A stretch of 32,591 nucleotides of DNA from Desulfuromusa sp. (GCA_027858895.1 JAQIBX010000042.1:1-32591); one strand, 5' to 3'. Shown: positions 16,164 through 24,504, counted from the stretch's first letter. The notes: generated from the letters alone by a model not told the origin. Numbers and translations: made by a program.

Positions 16164-17465
16164 ATGAAAGTCGTTAAATTCGGCGGCACATCTTTAGCCA
16201 GTGCAGACCAGATCAAAAAAGCAGTTGAAATCATTCAGGCTGATGAGCAAAGACAAGCTGTTGTGCTCTCCGCTCCGGGAAAACGTGACAGCCAGGATAT
16301 TAAAATAACAGACCTTTTGATTAACACCCATAAGGCAAAAACAGCAGGACAGAACTACCTTCCGACATTCACTAAAATCCGTGCCCGATTTGTCGAATTG
16401 GTTGAACTGCTCAATGTGACAGTCGACATTGAAGCAGAACTTGATTACATCCAAGAGAAAATCGAGCAAGGAACAACTCTCGATTTTGTTGAGTCTCGCG
16501 GAGAATACCTCAACAGTCTGGTTATGTCACAAGCCCTCGGTGCTGAATTTATCGATGCCGCAGAGGTGGTTCGTCTCACCGTCGACGGTCGTGTTGATCC
16601 CCAATCTTATGAACTGATCAACGAGCGCGTGACTAAAGTGACCGGTCGTTTTGTTGTCCCAGGTTTTTATGGAACCGGCCCGGATGGTGAGATCAAATCA
16701 TTCTCCCGTGGTGGCTCAGATATTACCGGTGCAATCGTCGCCCGTGGCATTAATGCTGAAGTCTACGAAAACTGGACCGATGTTTCAGGTATTCTCCAAG
16801 CTGACCCCCGTATCGTCTCTGAAGCACAACCGATTCCCGAAATCACTTACACTGAGGTTCGCGAACTGGCCTCCTGTGGCGCCAGCGTCTTCCATGAGGA
16901 GGCGATTGCCCCGGTCCGCGATGCAGGAATCCCGATCAATATCAAAAACACCAACAGCCCGACCGACAACGGCACCATGATCGTGCCGAAGCGCTCGACC
17001 GACAAGCAGCCGGTCGTCGGCGTCTCCGGCAAGAAGCCCTACCGGATTTTGCATGCCGAGAAGTTCATGCTGAACCGCTACCCGGAACTGCCCGGCCAGA
17101 TCAAGGACGCCCTGAGCCAGCAAAACCTGTTTGCCGAATTTGACATGAAAGGGTTCGACACCCTGGCAATGCTGGTCAACAGCAACAACGATTTTGACAC
17201 AACAGCAGCCAGCCAGTACATCAACACCAATACCGACGTTGATGATTGCAGTTTCGGCATGACCGTCGCCCTGGTCGGCATTGTTGGTGCCGGCCTGTCA
17301 AGTCAAACCGGCCTGCTCGGGCGCATGCTCAGCGCACTGGATCAGAACGGTATCGAAGTGCACAGTATCAGCTACGGCGGTTCACAAATGACGGCGCTCG
17401 TGACCGTCAACCTGGAAGACTATGAAAAGACCCTAAAAGTCCTGGTAGCACAAATGCAGAGTTGA
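16164..17465 (+). CDS. Aspartate kinase
   Basis: Aspartate kinase interconverts aspartate plus ATP with aspartyl phosphate plus ADP. The protein (433 residues) starts with VVKFGGTSLAS, has the SRGEYLNS substrate segment, FSRGGSDITGA and VYENWTDVSGI in the kinase domain (to about residue 270), and two ACT-type segments after 290 (VSGKKPYRILHAEKF; GIVGAGLSSQTGLLGRML). The ATG follows AAGAAGGAG. It lies inside the ectoine catabolic locus, 14 kb from the asd gene with which it shares an intermediate. In ectoine producers a special aspartokinase (Ask_Ect) accompanies ectABC, but no ectABC is here, so reverse operation to make ATP is worth considering. GC content is visibly higher around 16900-17110 than in the first 400 bases. 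Feedback control is not predictable by eye. Confidence 0.93.
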   Translation: MKVVKFGGTSLASADQIKKAVEIIQADEQRQAVVLSAPGKRDSQDIKITDLLINTHKAKTAGQNYLPTFTKIRARFVELVELLNVTVDIEAELDYIQEKIEQGTTLDFVESRGEYLNSLVMSQALGAEFIDAAEVVRLTVDGRVDPQSYELINERVTKVTGRFVVPGFYGTGPDGEIKSFSRGGSDITGAIVARGINAEVYENWTDVSGILQADPRIVSEAQPIPEITYTEVRELASCGASVFHEEAIAPVRDAGIPINIKNTNSPTDNGTMIVPKRSTDKQPVVGVSGKKPYRILHAEKFMLNRYPELPGQIKDALSQQNLFAEFDMKGFDTLAMLVNSNNDFDTTAASQYINTNTDVDDCSFGMTVALVGIVGAGLSSQTGLLGRMLSALDQNGIEVHSISYGGSQMTALVTVNLEDYEKTLKVLVAQMQS

Positions 17466-17630
17466 TTCCATAAAAATCAGCCTATTGAAAATCAACAAGT
17501 GGGCGATACATAGCGGCAGCTTGTTTTCCGATTTTCATAAAGATTGGGGCAAAACATCAGGCACCAGCCTCTGTGCCCCTGCGGTGGAACGATTGGGGAT
17601 AGATCCTCTTTTTCGGTGGAGACAACAACG
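17466..17630 (+). promoter_or_regulatory. Structured leader of the second M20 amidohydrolase gene
   Basis: GAAAATC (17487-17493) pairs with GATTTTC (17530-17536), and inside it AACAAG (17494-17499) pairs with CTTGTT (17520-17525), giving a long hairpin with a one-sided TTCC bulge. Further on, GGCAC and GTGCC around 17562-17575 can pair. Blocks ATAAAAATCAG, CAGCTTG/CGATTTTC and ACATCAGGCACCAGC also occur before the first M20 gene (2440-2618), in different order. The shared blocks suggest common regulation or a duplicated leader; this is inference. Confidence 0.35.
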
Positions 17631-18800
17631 GTGAACATCAAACAACTATTAACAGGCTGTCGTGCTGAGCTGATCGAACTTTACCGCGATTTTCATGCCC
17701 ATCCGGAATTGGGGTTCCAGGAATTCCGTACCCAGGACAAGGTCAGTACCTATCTGAGCGCGATCGGTCTGGAACCGCAGCAAATTGCCGGAACCGGTGT
17801 GGTTGCGGAACTGCGCGGATCCCGGCCGGGCCCAACCATCCTGTTGCGCAGCGATATGGACGCCTTGCCGATCACAGAAGAAACCGCTCTCCCCTTTGCC
17901 TCCCAGCATCCCGGGATCATGCATGCCTGCGGCCACGATGGCCACATGGCCATACTGCTAGTCACCGCCAAGCTTCTTAACAGCATGAGCGCAGAACTGC
18001 CCGGCACGGTCAAAATCCTGTTCCAACCAAACGAAGAAGATGCCGGGGCCTGGAAAGTTGTCGCGGAAGGGGTCATGACCGATCCCAAAGTCGATGTTGC
18101 CTTCGGTCTTCATCTCTGGTCACAGTGTCCCACGGGAACGATAGATATCGTCGATGGTCCACAGATGGCGGCCTCATACTATTTCGACCTGAGCATTAAA
18201 GGGCGCGGGGGACATGCTGGCTTCGCCCACGAATCGATTGATCCCATCTATATCTCCACACTCATAATACAGGCGGTTCAGGGAATTCAAACGCGGGAGG
18301 TCAACGCTCTCGACCCGGCCGTTATCATGTTTACCCGCATGAACGCCGGCAGCAGCGCTACCATTATCCCAGAGGAAGCCAAGCTTCAGGGATCGATCCG
18401 CTTTCTCTATTCAAACGGAAAGAAATTGTTCAAACGCTTTGAAAGTGTCGTCAAACAAATCTGCACAGCCTATTCGGCCAGTTATGAACTCAGCTTTAAA
18501 AAAGGCAATGATCTATTGACCAACGTTCCGGAAATCGCCGCCTGCGCTCGTGCTGCAGCGGCCGAGGTTGTTGGTCCTGAGAAGGTCACAACAGAAATAC
18601 GAACCATGGCAGGAGAGGATTTTTCCGACTATCTGGTCCACGCACCCGGAGCTTTTGCCTTTGTCGGTTGCCACAACCCGGCCAACGGTGTTTCTTACCC
18701 CCATCATCACCCCCGTTTCACGATTGACGAAGAGGCGCTGGCCATAGGTGTCGAACTGCACCTGCAGTGCGCTTCGAAATTTCTCAAGTGTGCGGGCTGA
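17631..18800 (+). CDS. Second M20 family amidohydrolase/deacetylase
   Basis: This M20D-type zinc amidohydrolase has 389 residues from GTG 17631, which follows GGTGGAGA; family sequence (RAELIELYRDFHAHPELGF) starts right after it, while a longer in-frame extension to 17544 reads nothing family-like. It has RSDMDALPIT, MHACGHDGH (Cys100, His102, Asp103, His105), FQPNEEDAG (Glu135, Glu136), GRGGHAGFAH in the lid domain, TMAGEDFSDY and YPHHHPRF near the end. It is clearly a paralogue of the enzyme at 2619 but not a recent duplicate. Placed at the end of the locus, it may deacetylate the alternative isomer or the hydroxylated form of N-acetyl-diaminobutyrate. Substrate inferred only from context. 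Confidence 0.85.
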   Translation: MNIKQLLTGCRAELIELYRDFHAHPELGFQEFRTQDKVSTYLSAIGLEPQQIAGTGVVAELRGSRPGPTILLRSDMDALPITEETALPFASQHPGIMHACGHDGHMAILLVTAKLLNSMSAELPGTVKILFQPNEEDAGAWKVVAEGVMTDPKVDVAFGLHLWSQCPTGTIDIVDGPQMAASYYFDLSIKGRGGHAGFAHESIDPIYISTLIIQAVQGIQTREVNALDPAVIMFTRMNAGSSATIIPEEAKLQGSIRFLYSNGKKLFKRFESVVKQICTAYSASYELSFKKGNDLLTNVPEIAACARAAAAEVVGPEKVTTEIRTMAGEDFSDYLVHAPGAFAFVGCHNPANGVSYPHHHPRFTIDEEALAIGVELHLQCASKFLKCAG

Positions 18801-18999
18801 GGCAGACAAAGACAACACCGTCTCATTCTCTGGATGCTGTCATCTGACCCGGGAGTCCATATCGCTATGGAAATTTTTTGGGATCTTTGCTAGTTTGATA
18901 TTCTTCAAAGGGGGAATTTTTTATTGCAGATGGGATACGTGCAATTTCCAACCGGACACGACTGAGTTGAAATAGAATCCTACAGCACAGGGGCAAAAA

Positions 19000-19140
19000 G
19001 TGACAAAAGACATCATAAAATTACTTATTCTACTGATCATCGTTGGCGCTATTATCCTAGGCATCTATTTTTTCGGTAAAACGATCGATAATAAAAGCAA
19101 ATACCAACACCCGATCACGAAGCCAAAAGGCAGCTGGTAG
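19000..19140 (+). CDS. Small single-pass membrane protein, hypothetical
   Basis: A 46-residue frame starts at GTG 19000. Residues 5-25 are strongly hydrophobic (IIKLLILLIIVGAIILGIYF), preceded by a short charged N-terminus and followed by a basic, polar tail ending KPKGSW. The ribosome site (AGGGGCA) is weak. It ends 14 bases before the convergent GSU3473-like gene. The bases from 18801 to 18999 upstream hold nothing recognisable. No family was recognised; the case rests on the clean membrane segment. Confidence 0.4.
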   Translation: MTKDIIKLLILLIIVGAIILGIYFFGKTIDNKSKYQHPITKPKGSW

Positions 19141-19153
19141 AGTCGCAGATTGA

Positions 19154-19363
19154 TCAACCAACTCTTCGTTCCACCCCTGCAAAATTGGCTTCCCCAACTT
19201 GACGTACCGGATCACTACCCACACTGACCCAGCCACTTGAGCGTTCAAATTTTTCGACCTGCTTCGAATGAATCAAGGTTCCAAGCAAAGCGGGACTGAT
19301 ATGATCCTTGACACCGTTTTTATAAACAACATTAATTTTCACATTCTGCCTGAAGTATCCCAT
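19154..19363 (-). CDS. GSU3473-type small conserved protein
   Basis: This 69-residue protein has the compact pattern of a small family I recall from Geobacter and relatives: MGYFRQNVKINVVYKNG, then ISPALLGTLIHSKQVEKF, then RSSGWVSVGSDPVR. The ATG at 19361-19363 on the minus strand is preceded by GGGAGG. No signal peptide or membrane segment is seen, and its function is unknown. It is a weak taxonomic marker for Desulfuromonadales. The 222 bases upstream (19364-19585), between it and the PlsC-like stop, show no further gene. Confidence 0.75.
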   Translation of the reverse strand: MGYFRQNVKINVVYKNGVKDHISPALLGTLIHSKQVEKFERSSGWVSVGSDPVRQVGEANFAGVERRVG

Positions 19364-19585
19364 GACCCGACCTCCCTTTTCACAATCTTTGTTAAAGAGT
19401 ACCCGAACTGCCTATGGATAGCAAGCTGACAGAACTTTTTTCTTCTATTTATTAGTGCCTTAGAGTAGCAAAGACACTTGATGTTCTGCGTTCGCAAGAT
19501 CAACAAAATCAAGTATTTGGGAAAAGGGGGACAGGCTAAAGGGCTGTGAGAGAGGGAGATAGATATAGAGAAAAAATTACTGGCC

Positions 19586-20212
19586 CTAAACTAGCTCTGC
19601 CGCGATAGAAGACATAAGCCGCTCAACAATCAGAAGGTGGGTCTCCTTTTTATCCTCTAGTTTAAGAAGATCCGAAAAATCGATGGGTGCGCCAAAACGA
19701 ATTTTTCCTGGTTGCCCGAATTTCAAAAATGCCCAATGGTTAATTCCAGATAAAGCTGTCGGTATCACCACCGGTTGATGTTTATAAATCAATTTTCCAA
19801 CACCACGATTCCCCGGCCCTAATTTTCCATCTTTGTGGCGAGTTCCTTCCGGAAAAAGCATCACCTTTTGTGTCTGTAGCAAATCGCCTAAATGCTTGCC
19901 TGCCCGGATATCACGGCCACGTTTGACCGGAAAAGCCCCCCATGAACGATAAATTGCCCCGACCAGAGGATTTTTGAACAGCTCCTCTTTCGCCGGAGCC
20001 CAAACCATCTGCCAAGGATGGTGTTCCAGGACTGCTACCGGGATAAAGACCGTATCATAACCGGAAATATGGTTTGCTGCGAGGAGCACTCCACCGCTAG
20101 CAGGAATATTTTCTGCACCGGTAACCACAAATCGATTTAAAAAACTCGCGTAAAAACGGATTACTGAAGTGCTCACCGTCACCCACAGACGACGAATAAA
20201 CGATACTTTCAA
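19586..20212 (-). CDS. 1-acyl-sn-glycerol-3-phosphate acyltransferase family protein (PlsC-like)
   Basis: A 208-residue acyltransferase of the PlsC/LPLAT family, which esterifies the second position of lysophosphatidic acid in membrane lipid synthesis. The catalytic HX4D motif reads NHISGYD at about residues 47-53, and the FPEGTR substrate motif follows near 119-124. The N-terminus (residues 4-25) is amphipathic to hydrophobic and suits membrane association. Both motifs are intact. It is oriented against its neighbours and appears to be a single-gene unit. Other lysophospholipid or lyso-ornithine-lipid acyltransferases share these motifs, so the acceptor is not certain. Confidence 0.9.
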   Translation of the reverse strand: MKVSFIRRLWVTVSTSVIRFYASFLNRFVVTGAENIPASGGVLLAANHISGYDTVFIPVAVLEHHPWQMVWAPAKEELFKNPLVGAIYRSWGAFPVKRGRDIRAGKHLGDLLQTQKVMLFPEGTRHKDGKLGPGNRGVGKLIYKHQPVVIPTALSGINHWAFLKFGQPGKIRFGAPIDFSDLLKLEDKKETHLLIVERLMSSIAAELV

Positions 20213-20361
20213 AGAAAAACTCCTGATATCTGCTGTGTTATCAACATAAAGAAGGACTGTTAGATAAAATCCTTGCAGCCACCATAAACATCACTCATTA
20301 TGTCTATCTTGTCTCACTTTACCATGAATTTAAATAGTTTTTACTGAAAAGGATAATGATT

Positions 20362-21123
20362 ATGGGTTGGTTATCAGGAGTTATTGGCGGAGGGCTTGGC
20401 GCAATGATTGGCGGGCCATTCGGTGCTATTATGGGAGCTGCAATCGGTGCCCGCATGGGAGGTTCGCAAAAACTCCCACAAGGAAGAGCTGGATTTAATC
20501 AGCCTCAACAACGCCAGGCGATCTTTTTTACCGCTGCGTTTTCTATGGTTGGAAAACTGGCCAAAGCTGACGGGCGAATCTGCCCCGATGAGATTGCTGC
20601 GATTGAAAAGATAGCCAAAGAAGCATTAGGGCTAGATAAACAAACCCGTGCTTATGCAATCAATGTCTTTACTCAAGCAAAAGATCGACCTGAATCTTTT
20701 GCCGATTATGCCCGGCAGTTCGGCGAATTATTTGCGCATGATCAACAGCTCTGTAATTTTATGATGAGTTTTCTGTTTGAAGTGGCCATGGCAGATGGTG
20801 AACTACACCCACAGGAAGAAAACATGCTACTAGAGGCAAAAACTGCCTTTCGACTGTCAGAAAGTATTTATCAATCCCTGCGCAGCCGCTATGTCGGCCT
20901 GCACTCCTCCAGTGTCAGCCTGAGCAAACACTACGATAATTTAGGGATAACCAGTACTGCAACGGCCGCTGAAATTAAAAAAGCCTACCGACAAAAAGCG
21001 ACCGAATTCCATCCTGACAAAATTGCGGGGAAGGGCTTGCCGCCTGAATTCATCAAGTTTGCCAATGATCAACTGGCAGAGATCAATGCATCGTATGATG
21101 CCGTCATGACTGCAAAAAAGTAA
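20362..21123 (+). CDS. DjlA-like co-chaperone (TerB domain plus C-terminal J domain)
   Basis: The protein has 253 residues from ATG 20362, which has the better distance to AAAAGGA than the ATG at 20356. A glycine-rich hydrophobic N-terminus (GWLSGVIGGGLGAMIGGPFG) could insert in the membrane. A TerB-like helical domain follows (about 55-165, with KADGRICPDEIAAIEKI and MADGELHPQEENML repeats), then a J domain (about 185-250) with the HPD motif in EFHPDK. This is the architecture of DjlA, which stimulates DnaK at the membrane. It is 12 bases from pgi and probably co-transcribed with it, without an obvious functional tie. Confidence 0.88.
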   Translation: MGWLSGVIGGGLGAMIGGPFGAIMGAAIGARMGGSQKLPQGRAGFNQPQQRQAIFFTAAFSMVGKLAKADGRICPDEIAAIEKIAKEALGLDKQTRAYAINVFTQAKDRPESFADYARQFGELFAHDQQLCNFMMSFLFEVAMADGELHPQEENMLLEAKTAFRLSESIYQSLRSRYVGLHSSSVSLSKHYDNLGITSTATAAEIKKAYRQKATEFHPDKIAGKGLPPEFIKFANDQLAEINASYDAVMTAKK

Positions 21124-21135
21124 AAGGAGTCTTCC

Positions 21136-22785
21136 ATGCCTGATTTGACCCAACTTTCCGCCTGGAACAATCTCCAAGCTCATTATCAGGATATTGAAGC
21201 AATCCATCTGCGCGATCTGTTTGCTGAAGATACACAGCGGTTTGAAAAATTTTCTTTAAACTTTGACGACATCCTGTTTGATTATTCCAAACATCGCATC
21301 ACCGACACCACTCTGAAACTGTTACTTGAGCTGGCTGAACAGACCGGGCTGCAAGAAAAAATCGCTAAAATGTTCTCCGGAGAGAAAATCAATTCAACCG
21401 AACAACGTCCGGCCCTTCATATTGCCCTGCGCAACCGCAGCAACCGTCCAATTTTTGTCGACGGACAAGATGTTATGCCCCAGGTCAATGCCGTTCTGGA
21501 AAAAATGGCTGAATTCTGTCGACAAGTCCGCGACGGGCACTGGCTTGGAGCAACGGGGCAACCGATCAGTGACATCGTAAATATCGGCATCGGTGGTTCT
21601 GATCTCGGTCCATTAATGGTCACCGAGGCCCTCAAACCCTATGGACACGAAAGGTTGAATGTTCATTTTGTCTCCAATGTTGACGCAACTCACCTAGCCG
21701 AAACGCTGCGCCATCTGAACCCCGAAACCACGCTGTTCCTGATTGCATCAAAAACCTTCACCACCCAGGAAACCATGGCCAATGCACATTCCGCAAAGCA
21801 ATGGCTGTTAAACCAGATCAATGATGAAACAGCGGTGGCACGACATTTTGTTGCGGTATCCACCAACCTTGCGTTGGTGAGTCAATTCGGCATCAATCCA
21901 GACAACATGTTCGAATTCTGGGATTGGGTCGGTGGGCGTTATTCTCTCTGGTCTGCAATCGGTCTCTCAATTGCCCTCTCTATTGGCATGGATCGCTTTG
22001 AAGAGCTGTTAGCGGGAGCCCACCAGGTGGATGAACATTTCCGCACTGCGCCCTTTGACAAAAACATCCCCGTTTTGATGGGTCTGCTCGGCATCTGGTA
22101 CAACAATTTTTTTGCTGCCGATTCTCACGCAATTCTCCCTTACGACCAATATCTCCACCGATTTCCCGCCTATTTTCAACAAGGCGACATGGAAAGTAAT
22201 GGTAAAAGGGTCACTCTCTCGGGAAGACAAGTCAATTATTCCACCGGCCCGATCATCTGGGGAGAGCCCGGCACCAACGGCCAACACGCTTTTTATCAAC
22301 TACTGCATCAAGGAACCATATTAGTTCCGACCGATTTTCTCGCCCCGATTGAAAGCCAAAACCCGCTCGGTGATCATCATCAAATTCTGTTATCCAATTT
22401 TTTTGCCCAACCTGAAGCACTGATGAAAGGAAAAACCGCAGAAGAAGTACAAATTGAACTTGAAGCTGAGGGACTAAGTCAGGAGAGGATAAAACAACTC
22501 CTTCCACACAAGGTTTTTCCCGGCAATCGACCAAGCAGTTCTTTTCTGTTTCAGAAACTCACGCCACGAACTCTCGGTTCATTGATCGCCCTCTATGAGC
22601 ACAAAATCTTTACCCAGGGAAGCATCTGGAATATCAACCCCTTTGATCAATGGGGGGTTGAACTCGGCAAACAGCTGGCCAAAAAAATACTACCAGAACT
22701 CGGTCAGGAACAGCCCGCCGACAGTCATGATTCTTCCACCAATGGACTGATTAATTATTATCGCCGCAGGAAAGGTACCGCTTGA
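21136..22785 (+). CDS. pgi: Glucose-6-phosphate isomerase
   Basis: Pgi interconverts glucose-6-phosphate and fructose-6-phosphate in glycolysis and gluconeogenesis. The 549-residue length fits the large bacterial/eukaryotic type. Signatures include [16 protein letters not shown], the sugar-phosphate loop [13 protein letters not shown], the [19 protein letters not shown] signature 1 region, and a C-terminal [18 protein letters not shown] signature 2. The start follows AAAAGGAG, right after the DjlA-like gene, and a HAD phosphatase starts 4 bases after the stop, so the three genes likely form an operon. Confidence 0.97.
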   Translation: MPDLTQLSAWNNLQAHYQDIEAIHLRDLFAEDTQRFEKFSLNFDDILFDYSKHRITDTTLKLLLELAEQTGLQEKIAKMFSGEKINSTEQRPALHIALRNRSNRPIFVDGQDVMPQVNAVLEKMAEFCRQVRDGHWLGATGQPISDIVNIGIGGSDLGPLMVTEALKPYGHERLNVHFVSNVDATHLAETLRHLNPETTLFLIASKTFTTQETMANAHSAKQWLLNQINDETAVARHFVAVSTNLALVSQFGINPDNMFEFWDWVGGRYSLWSAIGLSIALSIGMDRFEELLAGAHQVDEHFRTAPFDKNIPVLMGLLGIWYNNFFAADSHAILPYDQYLHRFPAYFQQGDMESNGKRVTLSGRQVNYSTGPIIWGEPGTNGQHAFYQLLHQGTILVPTDFLAPIESQNPLGDHHQILLSNFFAQPEALMKGKTAEEVQIELEAEGLSQERIKQLLPHKVFPGNRPSSSFLFQKLTPRTLGSLIALYEHKIFTQGSIWNINPFDQWGVELGKQLAKKILPELGQEQPADSHDSSTNGLINYYRRRKGTA

Positions 22786-22789
22786 TTAT

Positions 22790-23614
22790 ATGAACATCAG
22801 GATGGTTGTCACCGATCTGGACGGCACCCTGGCCAGATCCGACGCAACAATTTCCAGGAATAACCGATTAATGTTGCAACGGCTCGGGCAACTTGGCGTC
22901 TGCCGGGTCATTGCGTCGGGGCGTAGCCTCTATTCCGCCCGTACCGTTCTGGAGAGAGAGTTTCCCATCGACTACCTGGTTTTTTCCTGCGGTGCCGGAA
23001 TTCTGGACTGGAAAAACGACCGGATCATCAATGCTGAATCTCTGGACAAAACCGTTGTCCAGGAAATAACCGATCTGCTGGTGAACCGAAAGGTTGATTT
23101 CTCCGTTCAGGACAAAATCCCCAACAATCACTGTTTCAGCTATGTTCAGCATAATCAGGCAAACAACGATTTCAGAAAAAGACTTTCGCTTTATCAGGGC
23201 TACACAAGGGCCTTTGATGCCGATCACGTCAGCGACGCTTCCCAGGTCATTGCCATTCTTGGAGAAGATATCGATCAGTTTACAATCCTGAAGAAAGACT
23301 GCGAGCAGATCGACACCAGGATCATCAGGGCCACCTCTCCCCTGAACGGAAGATCGATCTGGATGGAATTCCTGCCGCCGCAGGTTTCGAAGGCCTTTGG
23401 GATTAAGTTTCTGTGTCAACAGCTGAACATCAATCAACAGCAGACGGTCGGCATTGGCAATGATTTTAATGACATCGATCTGCTCGAATACTGTCGATAC
23501 AGTTACGTCGTTGACAATGCACCGGATGAACTCAAAGAAACCTACCCTTCAGTGTCATCCAATGATCATGACGGCTTTGCCGAAGTGATTGAGCGCTTCT
23601 TTCCAAGCACTTAA
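22790..23614 (+). CDS. HAD superfamily phosphatase, Cof type
   Basis: This 274-residue protein is a haloacid-dehalogenase-type phosphatase of the Cof/IIB class. Motif I is VVTDLDGTLA with the nucleophile Asp9 and acid Asp11, motif II lies in VIASGRS, motif III is probably the lysine in QVSKAFG, and motif IV is GIGNDFNDIDLLEY. A C2-type cap fills the middle. Such enzymes remove phosphate from sugar phosphates or similar metabolites, which fits a place directly behind pgi, but no substrate can be named. Confidence 0.88.
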   Translation: MNIRMVVTDLDGTLARSDATISRNNRLMLQRLGQLGVCRVIASGRSLYSARTVLEREFPIDYLVFSCGAGILDWKNDRIINAESLDKTVVQEITDLLVNRKVDFSVQDKIPNNHCFSYVQHNQANNDFRKRLSLYQGYTRAFDADHVSDASQVIAILGEDIDQFTILKKDCEQIDTRIIRATSPLNGRSIWMEFLPPQVSKAFGIKFLCQQLNINQQQTVGIGNDFNDIDLLEYCRYSYVVDNAPDELKETYPSVSSNDHDGFAEVIERFFPST

Positions 23615-23684
23615 CCCTCTTTTCTCATCCGGCTATTTTGAGAAAGCCGTTGTCTTCATTGGTAGATATAAACTTCTGATTGTA

Positions 23685-23713
23685 TTGATTTTCCAAATGC
23701 TCTTAGATAGAAT
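23685..23713 (+). promoter_or_regulatory. Sigma-70-type promoter for the peroxiredoxin gene
   Basis: TTGATT (23685-23690) and TAGAAT (23708-23713) have the ideal 17-base spacer, and the gene starts 37 bases later behind AAAAGGAG. No operator was recognised around it. Confidence 0.6.
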
Positions 23714-23749
23714 GCAAAACAACGTAATTAATGGGGAAAAGGAGTTCAC

Positions 23750-24484
23750 ATGAGTGAAGATCAAGGGGCAGGCTGCGTCAGACCAGTTGCAGCCTCAGCG
23801 GTCACAACGGATGAAGGACAGCCAGAAGCTGAGGAAAATGCTTCATCCACTACTGTTAAAAAGGAGAGATCAATGGTTCACGTTGGAGAAAAAGCACCCG
23901 ATTTTACCGCACCGGGCTACCACAAAGGTGCATTTCTTAATGGAGCTAAGCTGTCTGATTACGCGGGGAAATGGGTGGTTCTTTGCTTCTACCCCGGCGA
24001 TTTCACCTTCGTCTGATCGACAGAACTCTCGGCAGTTGCCGAGAAATACCCTCAATTCCAAGAGCTCGGCGTTGATATCATTTCAGTCAGTATCGACAGC
24101 ATGTTTACCCATAAAATCTGGAATGACCAGGAACTGTCAAAAATGGTTGACGGTGGCGTTCCTTTCCCAATGCTTTCGGATGTCGGCGGCGATATCGGCA
24201 GACTTTATGGCATCTTCAATGAGGGAGCTAAAGTTGAGAACCGTGGTCGTTTCATCATTGACCCTGACGGTGTGATCCAGGGCTATGAAGTTCTCACGCC
24301 ACCCGTTGGTCGGAACGTGAATGAAACGCTGCGCCAACTTCAGGCCTTCCAACTTGTCCGCAATACCAATGGTGCCGAAGCCACACCTTCCGGCTGGAGA
24401 CCTGGCAAGACGACCCTGAAACCAGGCATCGATCTCGTTGGCAATGTCTGGAAAGCTTGGAAAGTCAGTGAAGCAGACGAATAA
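23750..24484 (+). CDS. prxU: Selenocysteine-containing peroxiredoxin (AhpC/Prx1 family, UGA read through)
   Basis: Peroxiredoxins reduce hydrogen peroxide and organic peroxides. The frame runs 244 residues from ATG 23750 if the TGA at 24014-24016 is read as selenocysteine 89. That codon falls exactly at the peroxidatic position: family sequence FTFVCSTE appears as FTFV-U-STE, and the frame continues as full-quality Prx sequence ([31 protein letters not shown]) through a normal stop. A hairpin fitting a bacterial SECIS lies directly after the TGA. The first 41 residues are a polar extension; a second ATG at 23873 has its own AAGGAG and begins the standard family N-terminus, so two forms may be made. 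No CXXC is needed for the peroxidatic role and the partner reductant is unknown. Simple annotation would wrongly split this gene. Confidence 0.93.
24014..24044 (+). promoter_or_regulatory. UGA selenocysteine codon with SECIS-like hairpin
   Basis: The TGA at 24014-24016 is followed, 10 bases later, by TCTCGGC (24027-24033) pairing perfectly with GCCGAGA (24038-24044) over an AGTT loop. The loop begins 17 bases after the TGA and has a G in its second position, within the range usual for bacterial SECIS elements bound by SelB. Confidence 0.8.
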
Positions 24485-24504
24485 CGAGAATTTCAACACT
24501 TAAA

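Noticed and set aside
2-17465. Ectoine biosynthesis cluster (aminotransferase plus aspartate kinase plus asd)
   Set aside because: No ectA acetyltransferase, no ectC synthase and no ectD hydroxylase are present; the aminotransferase looks like DoeD and the locus holds DoeA, EutB/C-like genes and an uptake system.
23750-24016. Peroxiredoxin broken by a nonsense mutation
   Set aside because: The TGA lies at the peroxidatic cysteine, family sequence continues intact in the same frame and a SECIS-like hairpin follows, so selenocysteine insertion explains it better than a pseudogene.
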